The notes below the pieces were generated by a model. That model searched no databases and was not told where the DNA came from. It saw only the letters and a program-made list of their open reading frames with translations. DNA of 64,000 nt from GCA-2746795 sp963747345 (lineage in GTDB: Bacteria; Chloroflexota; Anaerolineae; Promineifilales; Promineifilaceae): assembly GCA_963747345.1 (NCBI GenBank), contig CAVVFA010000030.1, positions 346,198 to 410,197 of the forward strand, given 5' to 3'. The position numbers and the translations under genes were made by a program. The stretch's first letter is position 1. Each line of letters starts with the position of its first letter. This document shows positions 8,531 through 17,493 of this stretch, piece after piece.

Positions 8531-8598
8531 AAACAGAGATTGGAGATTGGAGATTTTGCATGACGCGAATCTCCAATCTCTAATCTCTAATCTCCATT
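8531..8598. repeat. GGAGATT/AATCTCC heptad hairpin
   Basis: The left arm has three heptads ending ATTTTGCAT. The right arm is AATCTCCAATCTCTAATCTC plus one unit. It sits just upstream of the hemY start and downstream of the radical SAM gene. Confidence 0.85.
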
Positions 8599-8616
8599 TT
8601 TTAGTTGATGCTGATA

Positions 8617-9780
8617 TCAGACAAGGGAAACGGCCGTTTCTTCCCAGCCGTGTGGTTCATAGGTGCAGAATGGTTCCTCTGCCAGGTAGTCGCCGACCAT
8701 GCCGTAGGAGCGGGCACGGCAGCCGCTGCACAGTTTCTTGAACTCGCAGGCGCCGCATTTGCCGCCGAGCAGGTCCACGTCGCGCAATTCGGCGAAAAGC
8801 GGCGCGTTTTCCCAGATGTCCTGGAAGCCCTGCCCGCGCACGTTGCCAGCTTCTACCGGCAGGTAGCCGCAGGGGAATACTTCGCCGCGATGGCTGATGA
8901 AGGTGACGCCGGTGCCTGCCAGACAGCCTTTGGTGGCGGCGTTCATGGCGTGGCGGCTTGGGTCGTGGCCGGGATGACCACCTGTGGCGGTGTTGCCGCC
9001 GTGTTCCTGACGATGCATGGATAACGGCCGTTCGCGCACAATACCGTTCCGCTTTTCTTCTGCCTGCCGTTGGCGCACGATGCGAAAATAGTGAGGGGCG
9101 CAGGTTGCTTTCAGTTCAATGCCGCCTGCCATTTCGGCATCGTACATCCAGTTCAGAACCGCTTCATACTCGTCTGGGTGGATTTGCTGGTCAGGCGCGA
9201 TTTCGACGCCGCAGCCGACCGGCACCAGCAGGAAAAGATGCAGAGCCACCGCCCCGATTTCCTTTGCCAGCGCTAACGTTTCTGGCATTTGATGCACATT
9301 GTGGCGGGCGACGGTGGTATTGATTTGGTACGGTACGCCGCTGTCGCGCAAGTGGTTGATGCCTTTCATGGCGGCGTCGAAAGCGCCTGGCCCACGGAAA
9401 ATGTCATGAGTGGGGGCATCGGCGCCATCAAAGCTGATGCTGACGCGCTTCACGCCAGAGTCTTTGATTTTTTGAGCGACGGCGGCGTTGATGAGCGTGC
9501 CGTTGGTCGCTAACGCTACGATCAAGCCAGCCTCTGTGGCGTAGCGGGCAATGTCGAAAATATCGGGGCGGAACAGCGGTTCCCCACCAGACAGCACGAA
9601 AATCGGCCGGCCAAAGGCAGTAATCTGGTCAATCATGTTGAAAACCTCGGCCGTGTTTAAATCTTGCGGCATGAGTTGATCGGCGACGGTGATGCGGCGG
9701 CAGTGGATGCACTTTAAATTGCAGCCGGCCGTGCTTTCCCAAAATATGAGCCGGGGTGGGGGATAGGCTGATGTCTCCAT
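8617..9780 (-). CDS. SPASM radical SAM protein, AhbC/AhbD-like
   Basis: A radical SAM enzyme of about 388 residues. The AdoMet cluster motif CNLKCIHC (Cys-x3-Cys-x2-Cys) lies about 20 residues from the start, SGGEPL follows, and the C-terminal SPASM region contains CGACEFKKLCSGCRARSYG plus the upstream CFPCGYL-like cysteines (here VFPCGYLP). These resemble AhbD/NirJ/PqqE-type enzymes of alternative heme synthesis and peptide modification. Leading the heme operon, it may decarboxylate a porphyrin side chain, for example Fe-coproporphyrin to heme, an anaerobic alternative to HemQ. The ATG at 9780 is chosen because AAGGAG lies a few bases upstream. Confidence 0.85.
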   Translation of the reverse strand: METSAYPPPRLIFWESTAGCNLKCIHCRRITVADQLMPQDLNTAEVFNMIDQITAFGRPIFVLSGGEPLFRPDIFDIARYATEAGLIVALATNGTLINAAVAQKIKDSGVKRVSISFDGADAPTHDIFRGPGAFDAAMKGINHLRDSGVPYQINTTVARHNVHQMPETLALAKEIGAVALHLFLLVPVGCGVEIAPDQQIHPDEYEAVLNWMYDAEMAGGIELKATCAPHYFRIVRQRQAEEKRNGIVRERPLSMHRQEHGGNTATGGHPGHDPSRHAMNAATKGCLAGTGVTFISHRGEVFPCGYLPVEAGNVRGQGFQDIWENAPLFAELRDVDLLGGKCGACEFKKLCSGCRARSYGMVGDYLAEEPFCTYEPHGWEETAVSLV

Positions 9781-9883
9781 ATGAACTCCTTTTTTCTTTT
9801 CCGTGGGAATATTAGCAAAGAATAGCAAATCTATGCAAATCTATGTACGAGTTCTTACTATATCTGGATTGAAATGTGCTGAA

Positions 9884-9924
9884 AAATGACAAATGTCACG
9901 TTTTTGACGTGACATTTGCTTGGC
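9884..9924. promoter_or_regulatory. Inverted repeat upstream of the heme operon
   Basis: CAAATGTCACG and CGTGACATTTG face each other across a 7-base loop (TTTTTGA), about 110 bp upstream of the first gene of the heme operon. TGTCACG-N7-CGTGACA could be an operator for a CRP/FNR-type regulator or simply a hairpin in the 5' leader. No T-run follows, so a terminator is less likely. A degenerate GAGATT-type element follows at 9927-9966. Confidence 0.45.
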
Positions 9925-10092
9925 AGAGATTAGAGGTCAGTGCTGGTTTCCGATCTCTAATTTCCAAAAATATGGTGTTATTGTTTTGCAAGGGCTATGC
10001 TATTTTGGAGATTTGTTGCAAGTGGTAGGTTGGCGGGGTTTTGGTTGCGAATGAGCCGCACGAGGCATAAACAGGTTTGGATCTATCTTCTG

Positions 10093-10911
10093 TTATGTCA
10101 ACTTGATAGATATGACTTGTTTCGTTGTGTTGGAATTGAACAGACCACTCGTTCTCTTGGTTGAATGGCTAAGCAGGTGCTGGAAGCTGGTTAGCCCGGA
10201 TTCGGCTAATTCTTGACATAAGTAGTATTCAGCGAGTTGGGTGATGGCGTCATAGACGGCTCGTCCGCGCAGTTTAGGTAGGTAAAGTTCACCATTTTGT
10301 TGGGCAGCGAGCAGTTGCGGAATGTCTTTAACGGTGACTTGCCCGTAGCAGACGCCTGCGGGGAAGCTCATGAGGGTGGGCGCAAAGCGATGGCCGCCGA
10401 GATGGGTTGTTTGCCAAACGGCCGTTTCCACCACAGTAGAAAACGCCTTGTACAACGCCATGCCAAACTTGGCGCAGCAGCGGTCGCGTTTGCCGTTGGT
10501 GCAGACGAGGAACAGCGGTTCGGTTGTCAGGTAGGGGGCGTATTGGGCTGCGCCTTTGACGAGGGCAGCCAGGTCAATGGTGAGTAACTGCTCGTACTCG
10601 GCAAAGTCGAAGCGGTAGAGGCGTGGGTTTTGCGCGTCTGGAATGCTGATAAAGCAGGTGTATTGTTCTGGGTAGGGTGTTTGGCGAATGAATTGCAAAC
10701 GGCCGTTTACCATCCCCATCTGTTCATCCAACCATGTTTTTACCGGGACTGGCAGGGTATTGTCGCTGGTTGCTTTGGCTTGCCATAGCTGACGATATTC
10801 TAATAGGATCCATACGGGGGCGGAAACGGCCGTTCCGGCCATCAATTCGTCACTTTCAAGCGCGATCTGCGAACAATAGAATCCTTCGGGTGGTTGAGTG
10901 AGCAGCGACAT
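10093..10911 (-). CDS. Sucrase/ferredoxin-like family protein
   Basis: A 272-residue protein of the Suc/Fer-like family (thioredoxin-like ferredoxin fold). The C-terminal half has the family pattern LFLVCTNGKRDRCCAKFG, then WQTTHLGGHRFAPTLMSFP and GVCYGQV, with cysteines expected to bind a [2Fe-2S] cluster. The physiological role of the family is poorly defined; it is often near respiratory or heme genes. It stands alone between the heme operon and manA on the minus strand. Four gene-internal AACGGCCGTT or near copies encode NGR or TAV tripeptides. The function is therefore family-level only. Confidence 0.85.
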   Translation of the reverse strand: MSLLTQPPEGFYCSQIALESDELMAGTAVSAPVWILLEYRQLWQAKATSDNTLPVPVKTWLDEQMGMVNGRLQFIRQTPYPEQYTCFISIPDAQNPRLYRFDFAEYEQLLTIDLAALVKGAAQYAPYLTTEPLFLVCTNGKRDRCCAKFGMALYKAFSTVVETAVWQTTHLGGHRFAPTLMSFPAGVCYGQVTVKDIPQLLAAQQNGELYLPKLRGRAVYDAITQLAEYYLCQELAESGLTSFQHLLSHSTKRTSGLFNSNTTKQVISIKLT

Positions 10912-10985
10912 GGCTTAATTATGCCCCAAGAGATGCAAAGCGAAAAATCGAGCGGCCTGGCGTTCTGCATCTGTTTTTTGAGCGC

Positions 10986-11969
10986 TTAAACGACGTAGGT
11001 GCGTAAGAGGGTGGCGGGGGTAACGGCCGTTACCGCAAATTCGCCCAGCGCTGCCGGCAGTAACGTAAACTGCACCGGATTCAGTGCAAGCTCGTTAATC
11101 GTCACTTGCCCTTTGAGTAAGCCCCAAATTTCCAGGCTGTCACCTGTGCAGTCGCTCGAAAAGTCTGCGCCCGCCGCCATTTCAACACGCTCGGTGACGA
11201 AGTATTCGTTTTTGCACAGCAAGCTGCGGCGCACATTGTTTTCATGGCTGATGGGCGTGGGCGGACAGAGTGACGGTGCCACTTGCTCAAAGTTGATGAC
11301 ATCCAGCGCCTTGTCCACGTGCAGGGGGCGCGGTTTGCCGTCATTGCCCAGGCGGTTCCAGTCGTAGACGCGGTAGGTGGTATTGGAGTTTTGCTGGATT
11401 TCGGCGATGAGCAGGCCATCCATGATGGCGTGCAGGGAGCCAGCGGGTACGCAAATGTGGTCGCCGGTTTTGACGGGAATGTAATGCAGATATGGCTCCA
11501 GGTTGCCATTCTCAATGCCCGCGCGGAAGGCTTCTGGGGTGGTGCCAGCAGTGACGCCCAATTGCACTTTGGCTCCTGGCTGGGCGTGGAGCACGACCCA
11601 CATTTCGGTTTTGCCCAGTTCGTTACCTTCGTGGGCCAGGGCATAGTCGTCTTTGGGATGGACTTGCACGGAGAGGGGGCGATTGGCGTCTAGCAGTTTG
11701 ATGAGCAGGGGGAATTTGCCCCGGTCTTGCGCCCAGGCACAGTTCGTGCCAATCAAGTCGAGGCCGAGTTCATCTTGGACTTCGGTGAGGAGTTTTCCGG
11801 CGTAACGGCCGTTGGCAACGGCCGTTGTGCCATCAGGATGTCCGGCGATTTCCCAGCTTTCGGCGATGATACCATCGGGCAATTTACGCCCGAGTTTTTC
11901 CAGGCTGCGTCCGCCCCAGATGTAATCTTTGAGGACGGGGGTGAAGAGGAGGGGGTAGAGGTTGGTCAT
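10986..11969 (-). CDS. manA: Class I mannose-6-phosphate isomerase
   Basis: ManA interconverts mannose-6-phosphate and fructose-6-phosphate, using zinc. The 327-residue protein begins NLYPLLFTPVLKDYIWGGRSL, typical of the short bacterial class, and has the metal-binding VQVHPKDDYALAHEG and the CVPAGSLHAIMDGLLIAEIQQNSNTTYRVYDW segment. It could feed mannose released by the mannoside operon at 13109-22492 into glycolysis, but it is separated from that operon by degV on the other strand. The start at 11969 is followed by normal family sequence. Two AACGGCCGTT copies lie 14 bp apart near 11804-11827. Confidence 0.95.
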   Translation of the reverse strand: MTNLYPLLFTPVLKDYIWGGRSLEKLGRKLPDGIIAESWEIAGHPDGTTAVANGRYAGKLLTEVQDELGLDLIGTNCAWAQDRGKFPLLIKLLDANRPLSVQVHPKDDYALAHEGNELGKTEMWVVLHAQPGAKVQLGVTAGTTPEAFRAGIENGNLEPYLHYIPVKTGDHICVPAGSLHAIMDGLLIAEIQQNSNTTYRVYDWNRLGNDGKPRPLHVDKALDVINFEQVAPSLCPPTPISHENNVRRSLLCKNEYFVTERVEMAAGADFSSDCTGDSLEIWGLLKGQVTINELALNPVQFTLLPAALGEFAVTAVTPATLLRTYVV

Positions 11970-11995
11970 GGTGTTTCCTTTTGGTTTTGGTATTC

Positions 11996-12032
11996 AGTGA
12001 ACAGTTTACAGTTTACAGTGAACAGTGGCAAC
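11996..12032. repeat. Period-7 ACAGTTT/ACAGTGA repeat
   Basis: AGTGAACAGTTTACAGTTTA and CAGTGAACAGTGG units with a strict 7-bp step, in one orientation, in the manA-degV gap. Related to the elements at 84-142 and 54667-54727. Confidence 0.65.
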
Positions 12033-12168
12033 TGATAGATGATGTGAGTGTTTAAAGTCTTTGAGTAAGTGGGTTACAATATTTTAGGTAAGATAAAAAT
12101 GATGGGCGGGGATTGGGAGAGCGGGCATTTCGTTTAAATCCTTGCTGCGTTTGAATGGAGACACATAC

Positions 12169-13032
12169 ATGAAAATTGTTACAGACAGCGGCGGCGATCT
12201 AACCATCGCGGAAGCCAAAGCGTTAGACATTTCCGTTGCCCCGTTATTTATTCAATTCCCAGGCGAAGAAATAGAATCATCGGCGATAAGCCCTGATTCT
12301 TTTTATGATCGGTTAGCGGCGATGCGACCAGAAATTCCCACGACGGCACAGCCATCGGCGGGTATTTTTGCCAAGTTGTACGAACAGTTGGCTGAGAAAC
12401 GAGAAGAAATTTTGTCGATTCATATTTCTTCAGGATTGAGCGGCACCGTCCAGTCGGCAAATGTGGGGATGAAGGAGGCGGCAGATGCCACAGTCACCCT
12501 TATTGACAGCCTGACGCTTTCTGGCGCACAACGATTTCAGGTTTTGACAGCGGCTTGGGCGGCAAATGCGGGTTGGTCAACTGAAGCCATCGTGAAACGG
12601 TTAGACCAAATTCGCGCCAAAACCGAACTGATTTACACGTTGGAAACGCTGGAATATTTGGCACGTGGCGGGCGGATTGGGCGCGTGCAAGCCTTGGCTG
12701 GCTCGCTGCTTAAAATCAAACCTGTCATCAAAGTGGACAAAGCGGATGGCAAATACACAACCGTCAGCAAAGGGCGCACCATGAAGCGCACGATGACGAG
12801 TCTTGTCGATTATCTGGCAGAGCAATATGATGCCGAGACGCCATTGTGGGTTTCTGTTTTGCATGGCAAGATTCCCGACAAGGCTGACGAGTTGGCTGAG
12901 ATGATTCAAAGCCGCTTATCGGTAGCGAAGTTGGAGATTTTGCGTATTTCGCCGGTGTTGGGTGTGCATACGGGGCCGGGGATTGTGGGAACGGCCGTTA
13001 TGCCCCTGAGTTTGGTGGAAGAATTTATGTAG
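12169..13032 (+). CDS. DegV family fatty-acid-binding protein
   Basis: A 287-residue DegV/FakB-type protein, which binds a fatty acid in a deep pocket and in FakA/FakB systems presents it for phosphorylation. Evidence: the start MKIVTDSGGDLT, the conserved TAQPSAGIFAKLYEQL (the family TSQPS-like loop), ILSIHISSGLSGTVQSA, and LEYLARGGRIGRVQAL. The ATG at 12169 follows GGAGAC, and the family begins exactly with this sequence; the upstream in-frame start is rejected. No fakA kinase is in the window. It is the only plus-strand gene between two long minus-strand operons. Confidence 0.93.
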   Translation: MKIVTDSGGDLTIAEAKALDISVAPLFIQFPGEEIESSAISPDSFYDRLAAMRPEIPTTAQPSAGIFAKLYEQLAEKREEILSIHISSGLSGTVQSANVGMKEAADATVTLIDSLTLSGAQRFQVLTAAWAANAGWSTEAIVKRLDQIRAKTELIYTLETLEYLARGGRIGRVQALAGSLLKIKPVIKVDKADGKYTTVSKGRTMKRTMTSLVDYLAEQYDAETPLWVSVLHGKIPDKADELAEMIQSRLSVAKLEILRISPVLGVHTGPGIVGTAVMPLSLVEEFM

Positions 13033-13039
13033 CAATCCA

Positions 13040-13103
13040 GGGCGAGACAGGCGGGAGAAAAGACGTTGGTGATTGGCAAAAACACGACCCGCCTATCCCG
13101 CCC
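13040..13103. terminator. Convergent hairpin between degV and GH5
   Basis: GGGCGAGACAGGCGGG pairs with CCCGCCTATCCCGCCC across about 32 bases. It lies between two convergent stop codons (13032 and 13109), so it may end transcription from both sides. It lacks a long T-run. Confidence 0.55.
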
Positions 13104-13108
13104 TTACT

Positions 13109-14104
13109 TCAAATACGGTTTTCCAAGAGTAAATCAAGGAGTGCGCGATCCACTTCGTAGCCGTGAATGGTTTCGTAACTTGCCCCAAAACGGCCGTGAT
13201 TGACCACCCCAAACACGCCGTCAAACTCCCACAAGCTGTAACCCCAGCCAAATTCTTTGTAGAGGGATATCAAGTCAGCAAACCAGCGCAAGGCCACATC
13301 GTTGGGCGTTTTGTTGTAGCAGCCAAATTCGCCGATGTGGACGGGTACACCTTGAGCGGCCACGTCACGCCAGGGTTGGTAAAAGTCACGCAAAACCGCT
13401 TTGTTCCACTGTTTTCCTGCCCAATTCGTATTCGGATAGATAGGTGGTTCTGTGACCAGATGGTGGTCGGGCCACCATTCGGCCTGGTAGTGACTGACGG
13501 GCATCGGTTGATAGCCGCGCCCGCTGTGGACGACGCCCAAATCGGCCAGCTCAGGCATGGCGATGTGACCGCCTTCCAGGCCATCAATCACAATTTCGCG
13601 CTCTGGATCAATAGCCCGAATGGCGGCGACGGTGCGCCGGATGACTGCTTCGTGGATGTCACGAGTCATGCCATATTGGCCGATGTTGGGCGGCTCGTTA
13701 ATCATGTCGAAGCTGAGAAAGTCGTTGGAAACCCCTTGGTAGCGCTTGGCGAAGTTTTCCCATTGAAAGACAAAGGCATCTTGGGCGATTTCGTCTTGCC
13801 AGAGGTTGTGTTTTTCCAAATGGTTGCCGTTGATACAGTAGCCTGGGGCGCGGTGAGCGTTGAGGCTGAGGTGCATGTGGCGCTGTTGGCAGGCATCAAG
13901 ATAGCTGTCGATGGCTTCCCAAACAGATTCGTTGGGATGGGTATAATCGAAGTTGGTTGTCCAAAAGCGATAATCGGTGGGGATACGCACGAAGTCGAAG
14001 CCGTATTCGGCTAAAAAGTCGAGGGCACGCCGGTCTACGGGAGCGGGTCGTTTGCCCGGTTCCCAGGAGAACATCCATTGAAAGTTAAATCCGTATCGGG
14101 GCAT
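13109..14104 (-). CDS. Glycoside hydrolase family 5, probable beta-mannanase or related
   Basis: A 331-residue (beta/alpha)8 hydrolase of clan GH-A. The acid/base Glu is in FDMINEPPN and the nucleophile Glu in VHIGEFGCYN; YGFDFVRIPTDYRFW and LSLNAHRAPGYC are typical GH5 strand ends. No signal peptide is visible, so it should act in the cytoplasm on imported oligosaccharides. It is the last gene of the LacI-controlled operon with a 2-epimerase and a GH130 enzyme, which points to beta-1,4-mannoside or mixed glucomannoside cleavage. Cellulase-like GH5 activity cannot be excluded from sequence alone. Its start overlaps the end of the epimerase gene by 20 bp. Confidence 0.88.
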   Translation of the reverse strand: MPRYGFNFQWMFSWEPGKRPAPVDRRALDFLAEYGFDFVRIPTDYRFWTTNFDYTHPNESVWEAIDSYLDACQQRHMHLSLNAHRAPGYCINGNHLEKHNLWQDEIAQDAFVFQWENFAKRYQGVSNDFLSFDMINEPPNIGQYGMTRDIHEAVIRRTVAAIRAIDPEREIVIDGLEGGHIAMPELADLGVVHSGRGYQPMPVSHYQAEWWPDHHLVTEPPIYPNTNWAGKQWNKAVLRDFYQPWRDVAAQGVPVHIGEFGCYNKTPNDVALRWFADLISLYKEFGWGYSLWEFDGVFGVVNHGRFGASYETIHGYEVDRALLDLLLENRI

Positions 14105-15302
14105 TTGTCACCTGTTCTTTTGTCAGATTGATTTGGTCGATTCGCTGCATGATTTCAAAGCAGGAACGGCCGTTATGATAAGGTGTTTTCCATGGCCCAG
14201 CTTTTTCTCGGTTTATGGGTTTCCCTTCAGCCGTCACTCCCCAAATCCACTCGCCGTATTGATGGTCAATAATATTTGCCTGGGTAAACTGCCAGCAACC
14301 AAGTGACGCTGTGAGGAAATGGTCTTGTCCAGTTAACTGATAGGCGTTGAGAAAGCCAACCATAGCTTCCGCCTGCGGCCACCAATGACGGTCTGAGTCG
14401 GAGGCTTCGTAACGCAAACTGCCATCTGGGTCTAGTCCTTGTTCATAAGCGGCTTGTGCCATATGGATAGCGACACGCTTCACTTCTGCCAGCAGTTCTT
14501 CATCAGCCAACACCTCGGCGGCTTCAACCAGAAGCCAACTCGCTTCGATGTCGTGGCCGTAGGAGATGTGGGGCGTGAGCGAGTGCCAATCGCCAGTGAA
14601 ATGGAGCATCATCTGGCCTCGGCTGTGGTCGATGATGTGGTCGAGCATGATGTTGATGAGTGTGCGTAAACTGTGACGCAGTTGCTCGTTGTCCCAGGCG
14701 CGGAGCAGGTTGGTATAGGCTTCCAGCATATGCAGGTGGGTGTTCATGGTTTTGGCGACAGGCATTTCCACTTCGTCGACATTAAGCTCATCAGCACGTG
14801 TCCAATCTGCCAGGTAGGCATCAAAGTAACCACCAAACTCCGGATCCCACGTTTTGTTTTCCAGCCAAAGGTAGAGGGAAACGGCCGTTTGCAAACTGCG
14901 CTCATCTCCTGTCGCCAAAAAGTATTCACTAAAGCCATAAATAGCGAAAGCGTGGCCGTAGGTAATCTTGTTGGTGGAAAACGGCCGTCCGTCGGCATCG
15001 ACAAACCAATACATGCCCCCATGCTCCGGATCAACAAATTTGTCTAGTAAGTAGGTATAAGCATGATGCGCTACTTCTAAATAGGTATCATTTTGTAATT
15101 TGCGTGCCGCGTGGGCGTATGTCCATAGTAGACGGCTGTGCTGTACCAACCCTTTGGGTGTATCGGCATGAATGGTTAAATTGTTTTCAATGAGACCAAC
15201 GAAGCCACCATTTTTCTTGTCGAGCGCAAAACGGCCGTAAAATGGCAGAATATTTGTGATTAGTTCTTGGGATACTTGTTCTTGATAATCAGTTAAATTC
15301 AT
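14085..15302 (-). CDS. AGE-family sugar 2-epimerase (cellobiose/mannobiose 2-epimerase-like)
   Basis: A 405-residue (alpha/alpha)6-barrel protein of the N-acylglucosamine 2-epimerase family. Diagnostic pieces are the His-rich SYGHDIEASWLLVEAAEVL, the RHWWPQAEAMVGFLNAY motif and the C-terminal HQYGEWIWGVTAEG, all found in cellobiose and mannobiose 2-epimerases. Neighbouring GH130 and GH5 genes favour conversion of mannobiose (Man-Man) to Man-Glc, which GH130 enzymes can phosphorolyse. It follows the permease genes and overlaps GH5. Substrate preference is inference; AGE proteins acting on free sugars look similar. Confidence 0.88.
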   Translation of the reverse strand: MNLTDYQEQVSQELITNILPFYGRFALDKKNGGFVGLIENNLTIHADTPKGLVQHSRLLWTYAHAARKLQNDTYLEVAHHAYTYLLDKFVDPEHGGMYWFVDADGRPFSTNKITYGHAFAIYGFSEYFLATGDERSLQTAVSLYLWLENKTWDPEFGGYFDAYLADWTRADELNVDEVEMPVAKTMNTHLHMLEAYTNLLRAWDNEQLRHSLRTLINIMLDHIIDHSRGQMMLHFTGDWHSLTPHISYGHDIEASWLLVEAAEVLADEELLAEVKRVAIHMAQAAYEQGLDPDGSLRYEASDSDRHWWPQAEAMVGFLNAYQLTGQDHFLTASLGCWQFTQANIIDHQYGEWIWGVTAEGKPINREKAGPWKTPYHNGRSCFEIMQRIDQINLTKEQVTNAPIRI

Positions 15303-15339
15303 TATTAACTTTGGCTCTTTAGGATTTGATGGGGTCTCA

Positions 15340-15420
15340 AAAATTACGCAACGAATTTCCGCGAATTTTCACGAATTAAACAAAAAATTAGCGAAAATTC
15401 GTGTAATTCGTTGCAAAAAT
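15340..15420. repeat. Period-10 hairpin (ACGAATTTNC units)
   Basis: The left arm is built of 10-bp units (ACGAATTTCC GCGAATTTTC ACGAATTAAA); the right arm is nearly its reverse complement (GCGAAAATTCGTGTAATTCG), with a short A/T loop. It lies between the permease and epimerase genes of the mannoside operon, so it is transcribed and would form an mRNA stem. Related to the element at 52523-52589. Confidence 0.8.
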
Positions 15421-15487
15421 CAACAGTGAAAAACTTTACCCTGCGAGTTCCCAAAGACTCTTAACTTTTTTCGCTCGCTAAAGAGAG

Positions 15488-16378
15488 TTACTTCACAGAC
15501 CCTTGAGTCAACCCGTTATAAACATACTTTTGCAACGCCAGGAAAATAATCAAAGTGGGAATAATCGCAATCATAACCCCCGCGCTAATCACTTCCCATT
15601 CCGAGCCATACGGTCCCTTAAACTTAAACAGCGTCGTCGAAATCACTCCGAGCGCTCGTTTAGGCATATACAAAAAGGGTAGATAAAACTCGTTGTAGAT
15701 AGCGACACCCTTAATGATAATCACTGTCACAATTGCTGGCTTAAGCAGGGGCAAAATGATCCGCCAATAGATTGTGAAATAAGACGCGCCGTCAATCAAA
15801 GCCGCTTCATCAATCTCATGTGAAATACTACGCAAAAACTGAATAAAGATGTAAATTGAGATAATGTCCGTCCCTAAGAACAGCAAAATAACCGACCACC
15901 TCGTATTAAACAGCCCCAATGTGTTAATAATTTGGAAAGTTGCCACCTGTGTCGTCACCCCAGGTATCAGCGTCGCCATCAAAAATAGAAAAATAACCGC
16001 ATTACGAAAACGGAAATGAAACCGATCAATTGCATAAGCAGCCATGGTACCTAATAAAACCGTTCCTACTAACGAAATAGCTAAAATAATGCTGGTATTG
16101 ATAAACCCATTCAACATGCGCCCTTGCGTAAAGGCTCTCTCATAATTATCAAAATTAAGCCAATTAGCAGGCGGGGCTAATAAACTTGTCGAAGTTAATT
16201 CATCGCCTGTTTTTAATGAAGCAAGAAGGATTACAACCAACGGTAACAAAGCAATAAATACCCCTAAAAGCAAGGTTGCATATTTCAAGATGGATGTAAC
16301 CCATTGATTAACACGGTAAGTAGGCCGAGAAACCGAGTCGTGTTTGGCATTAGGAGATGCAATATTTTGTTTGGTCAT
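15488..16378 (-). CDS. Carbohydrate ABC transporter permease, MalG type
   Basis: A 296-residue CUT1-family inner-membrane permease with about six membrane segments. The cytoplasmic EAA loop is at DEAALIDGASYFTIYWRIILPLLKPA, which docks the ATPase. It pairs with the adjacent MalF-type permease; the two genes abut at 16378. The C-terminus ends NGLTQGSVK, usual for MalG types. No ATP-binding subunit is encoded nearby, so a shared MsiK-like ATPase elsewhere is expected. Substrate is probably a beta-mannoside or related oligosaccharide, judged by the operon. No AACGGCCGTT occurs in either permease gene. Confidence 0.93.
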   Translation of the reverse strand: MTKQNIASPNAKHDSVSRPTYRVNQWVTSILKYATLLLGVFIALLPLVVILLASLKTGDELTSTSLLAPPANWLNFDNYERAFTQGRMLNGFINTSIILAISLVGTVLLGTMAAYAIDRFHFRFRNAVIFLFLMATLIPGVTTQVATFQIINTLGLFNTRWSVILLFLGTDIISIYIFIQFLRSISHEIDEAALIDGASYFTIYWRIILPLLKPAIVTVIIIKGVAIYNEFYLPFLYMPKRALGVISTTLFKFKGPYGSEWEVISAGVMIAIIPTLIIFLALQKYVYNGLTQGSVK

Positions 16379-17358
16379 TAGAAAACTCCCTGGTTGTCTT
16401 CTTTTACGAGCATACGCTGCACCATCGTGATAATGACAATGAGAATGAGCAAGACAACAGCCATCGCCGAAGCCAACCCCACCTTTTGGAACTTGAAGGC
16501 CATATCAACGGTTTGGATGACAAAAGTGGCACTGCCATTTGATCCCCCCGTCATAATGTATGGGATTTCAAAGACTTGCAGCGAACCGGAAATAGCCAGG
16601 ATAAAACTGATACTGAGGATAGGAATGATGCTAGGGATGATAATGTATCGAAATTGATGCCAACGATTGGCGCCATCTATTTCTGCAGCTTCATAAATAT
16701 CAGAAGGAATGGATTGAATAGCGCCTAAGAAAAGGACAAAGTTCAACCCCATATAGCGCCACACCGACACCCCGGCCAAAGAGATATTGATAATATCCCG
16801 ATTCCCTAACCAAAGCTGGGTATATTCACCTAAACCTACAGTCGTCATCAGCGTATCTAAAACACCTTCTGGCCGAAAGAAGTATAAAAAGATAAAGCCT
16901 ATGGCAACACCATTGATAAGGTAAGGGAAAAACAAGGTGCCTTTGAAGAAGTTTTTAAACCGCACTTTAAAGCTGAGGATTGTTGCAAAATAGAGCGCAA
17001 GCCCCATTTGGACAAAGGAGCCAAAGAAATAATAGAGGCTAACGCCAAACACGCTAAACAACTCGGGCCTTGTAAAAATCTCGGTATAATTTTCTAATCC
17101 GATAAAAACCTTGTCATCCCCAAGGCCATCCCATTTCAAAAAACTATATCCAATCATGCTCGCGACAGGTATATATGTAAATACAACAAGCAATACCAAT
17201 GGAATCGCCAAAAACAGAATGGGGGTTATTTTCTTTTGTAACTTATAAGACCTTGCGGATTTTGACACAGAGGATTTCTCCGCCCAGGGTTCACCGTTTT
17301 CTGATTTGCCTGACATATCCATTTTGTCACCATGTGCTTGAAGGGGTCGCTGTACCAT
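16378..17358 (-). CDS. Carbohydrate ABC transporter permease, MalF type
   Basis: A CUT1 permease of about 326 residues with a hydrophilic N-terminal extension, six membrane segments (first at ITPILFLAIPLVLLVVFTYI) and the EAA loop SDIYEAAEIDGANRWHQFRYIIIP. The start ATG at 17358 is favoured because GGGAG lies about six bases upstream; an open frame continues to 17421 without a better ribosome site. It sits between the binding-protein gene and the MalG-type gene. It should form a heterodimer with the latter. Confidence 0.92.
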   Translation of the reverse strand: MVQRPLQAHGDKMDMSGKSENGEPWAEKSSVSKSARSYKLQKKITPILFLAIPLVLLVVFTYIPVASMIGYSFLKWDGLGDDKVFIGLENYTEIFTRPELFSVFGVSLYYFFGSFVQMGLALYFATILSFKVRFKNFFKGTLFFPYLINGVAIGFIFLYFFRPEGVLDTLMTTVGLGEYTQLWLGNRDIINISLAGVSVWRYMGLNFVLFLGAIQSIPSDIYEAAEIDGANRWHQFRYIIIPSIIPILSISFILAISGSLQVFEIPYIMTGGSNGSATFVIQTVDMAFKFQKVGLASAMAVVLLILIVIITMVQRMLVKEDNQGVF

Positions 17359-17390
17359 TTTTTGCTCCCAATCATTCATTATGACGTGAC

Positions 17391-17487
17391 TGTGAGAAGG
17401 GGAGCCCCTTCCCACAGTCACCCTATTACTAAAGGACTTACACGCTCTGGCCAGTTTCTGACCAAGCCGGATGGGTGCGTAAGTCCT
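17391..17487 (-). terminator. Two hairpins after the binding-protein gene
   Basis: The first hairpin (17433-17487) pairs AGGACTTACGCAC with GCGTGTAAGTCCT on the mRNA strand. The second (17391-17416) pairs GTGGGAAGGGG with CCCCTTCTCAC. They lie between the solute-binding-protein gene and the permeases. Such intercistronic stems often cut downstream expression or protect the upstream mRNA, which fits the high need for binding protein. Confidence 0.6.
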
Positions 17488-17493
17488 GACTAT

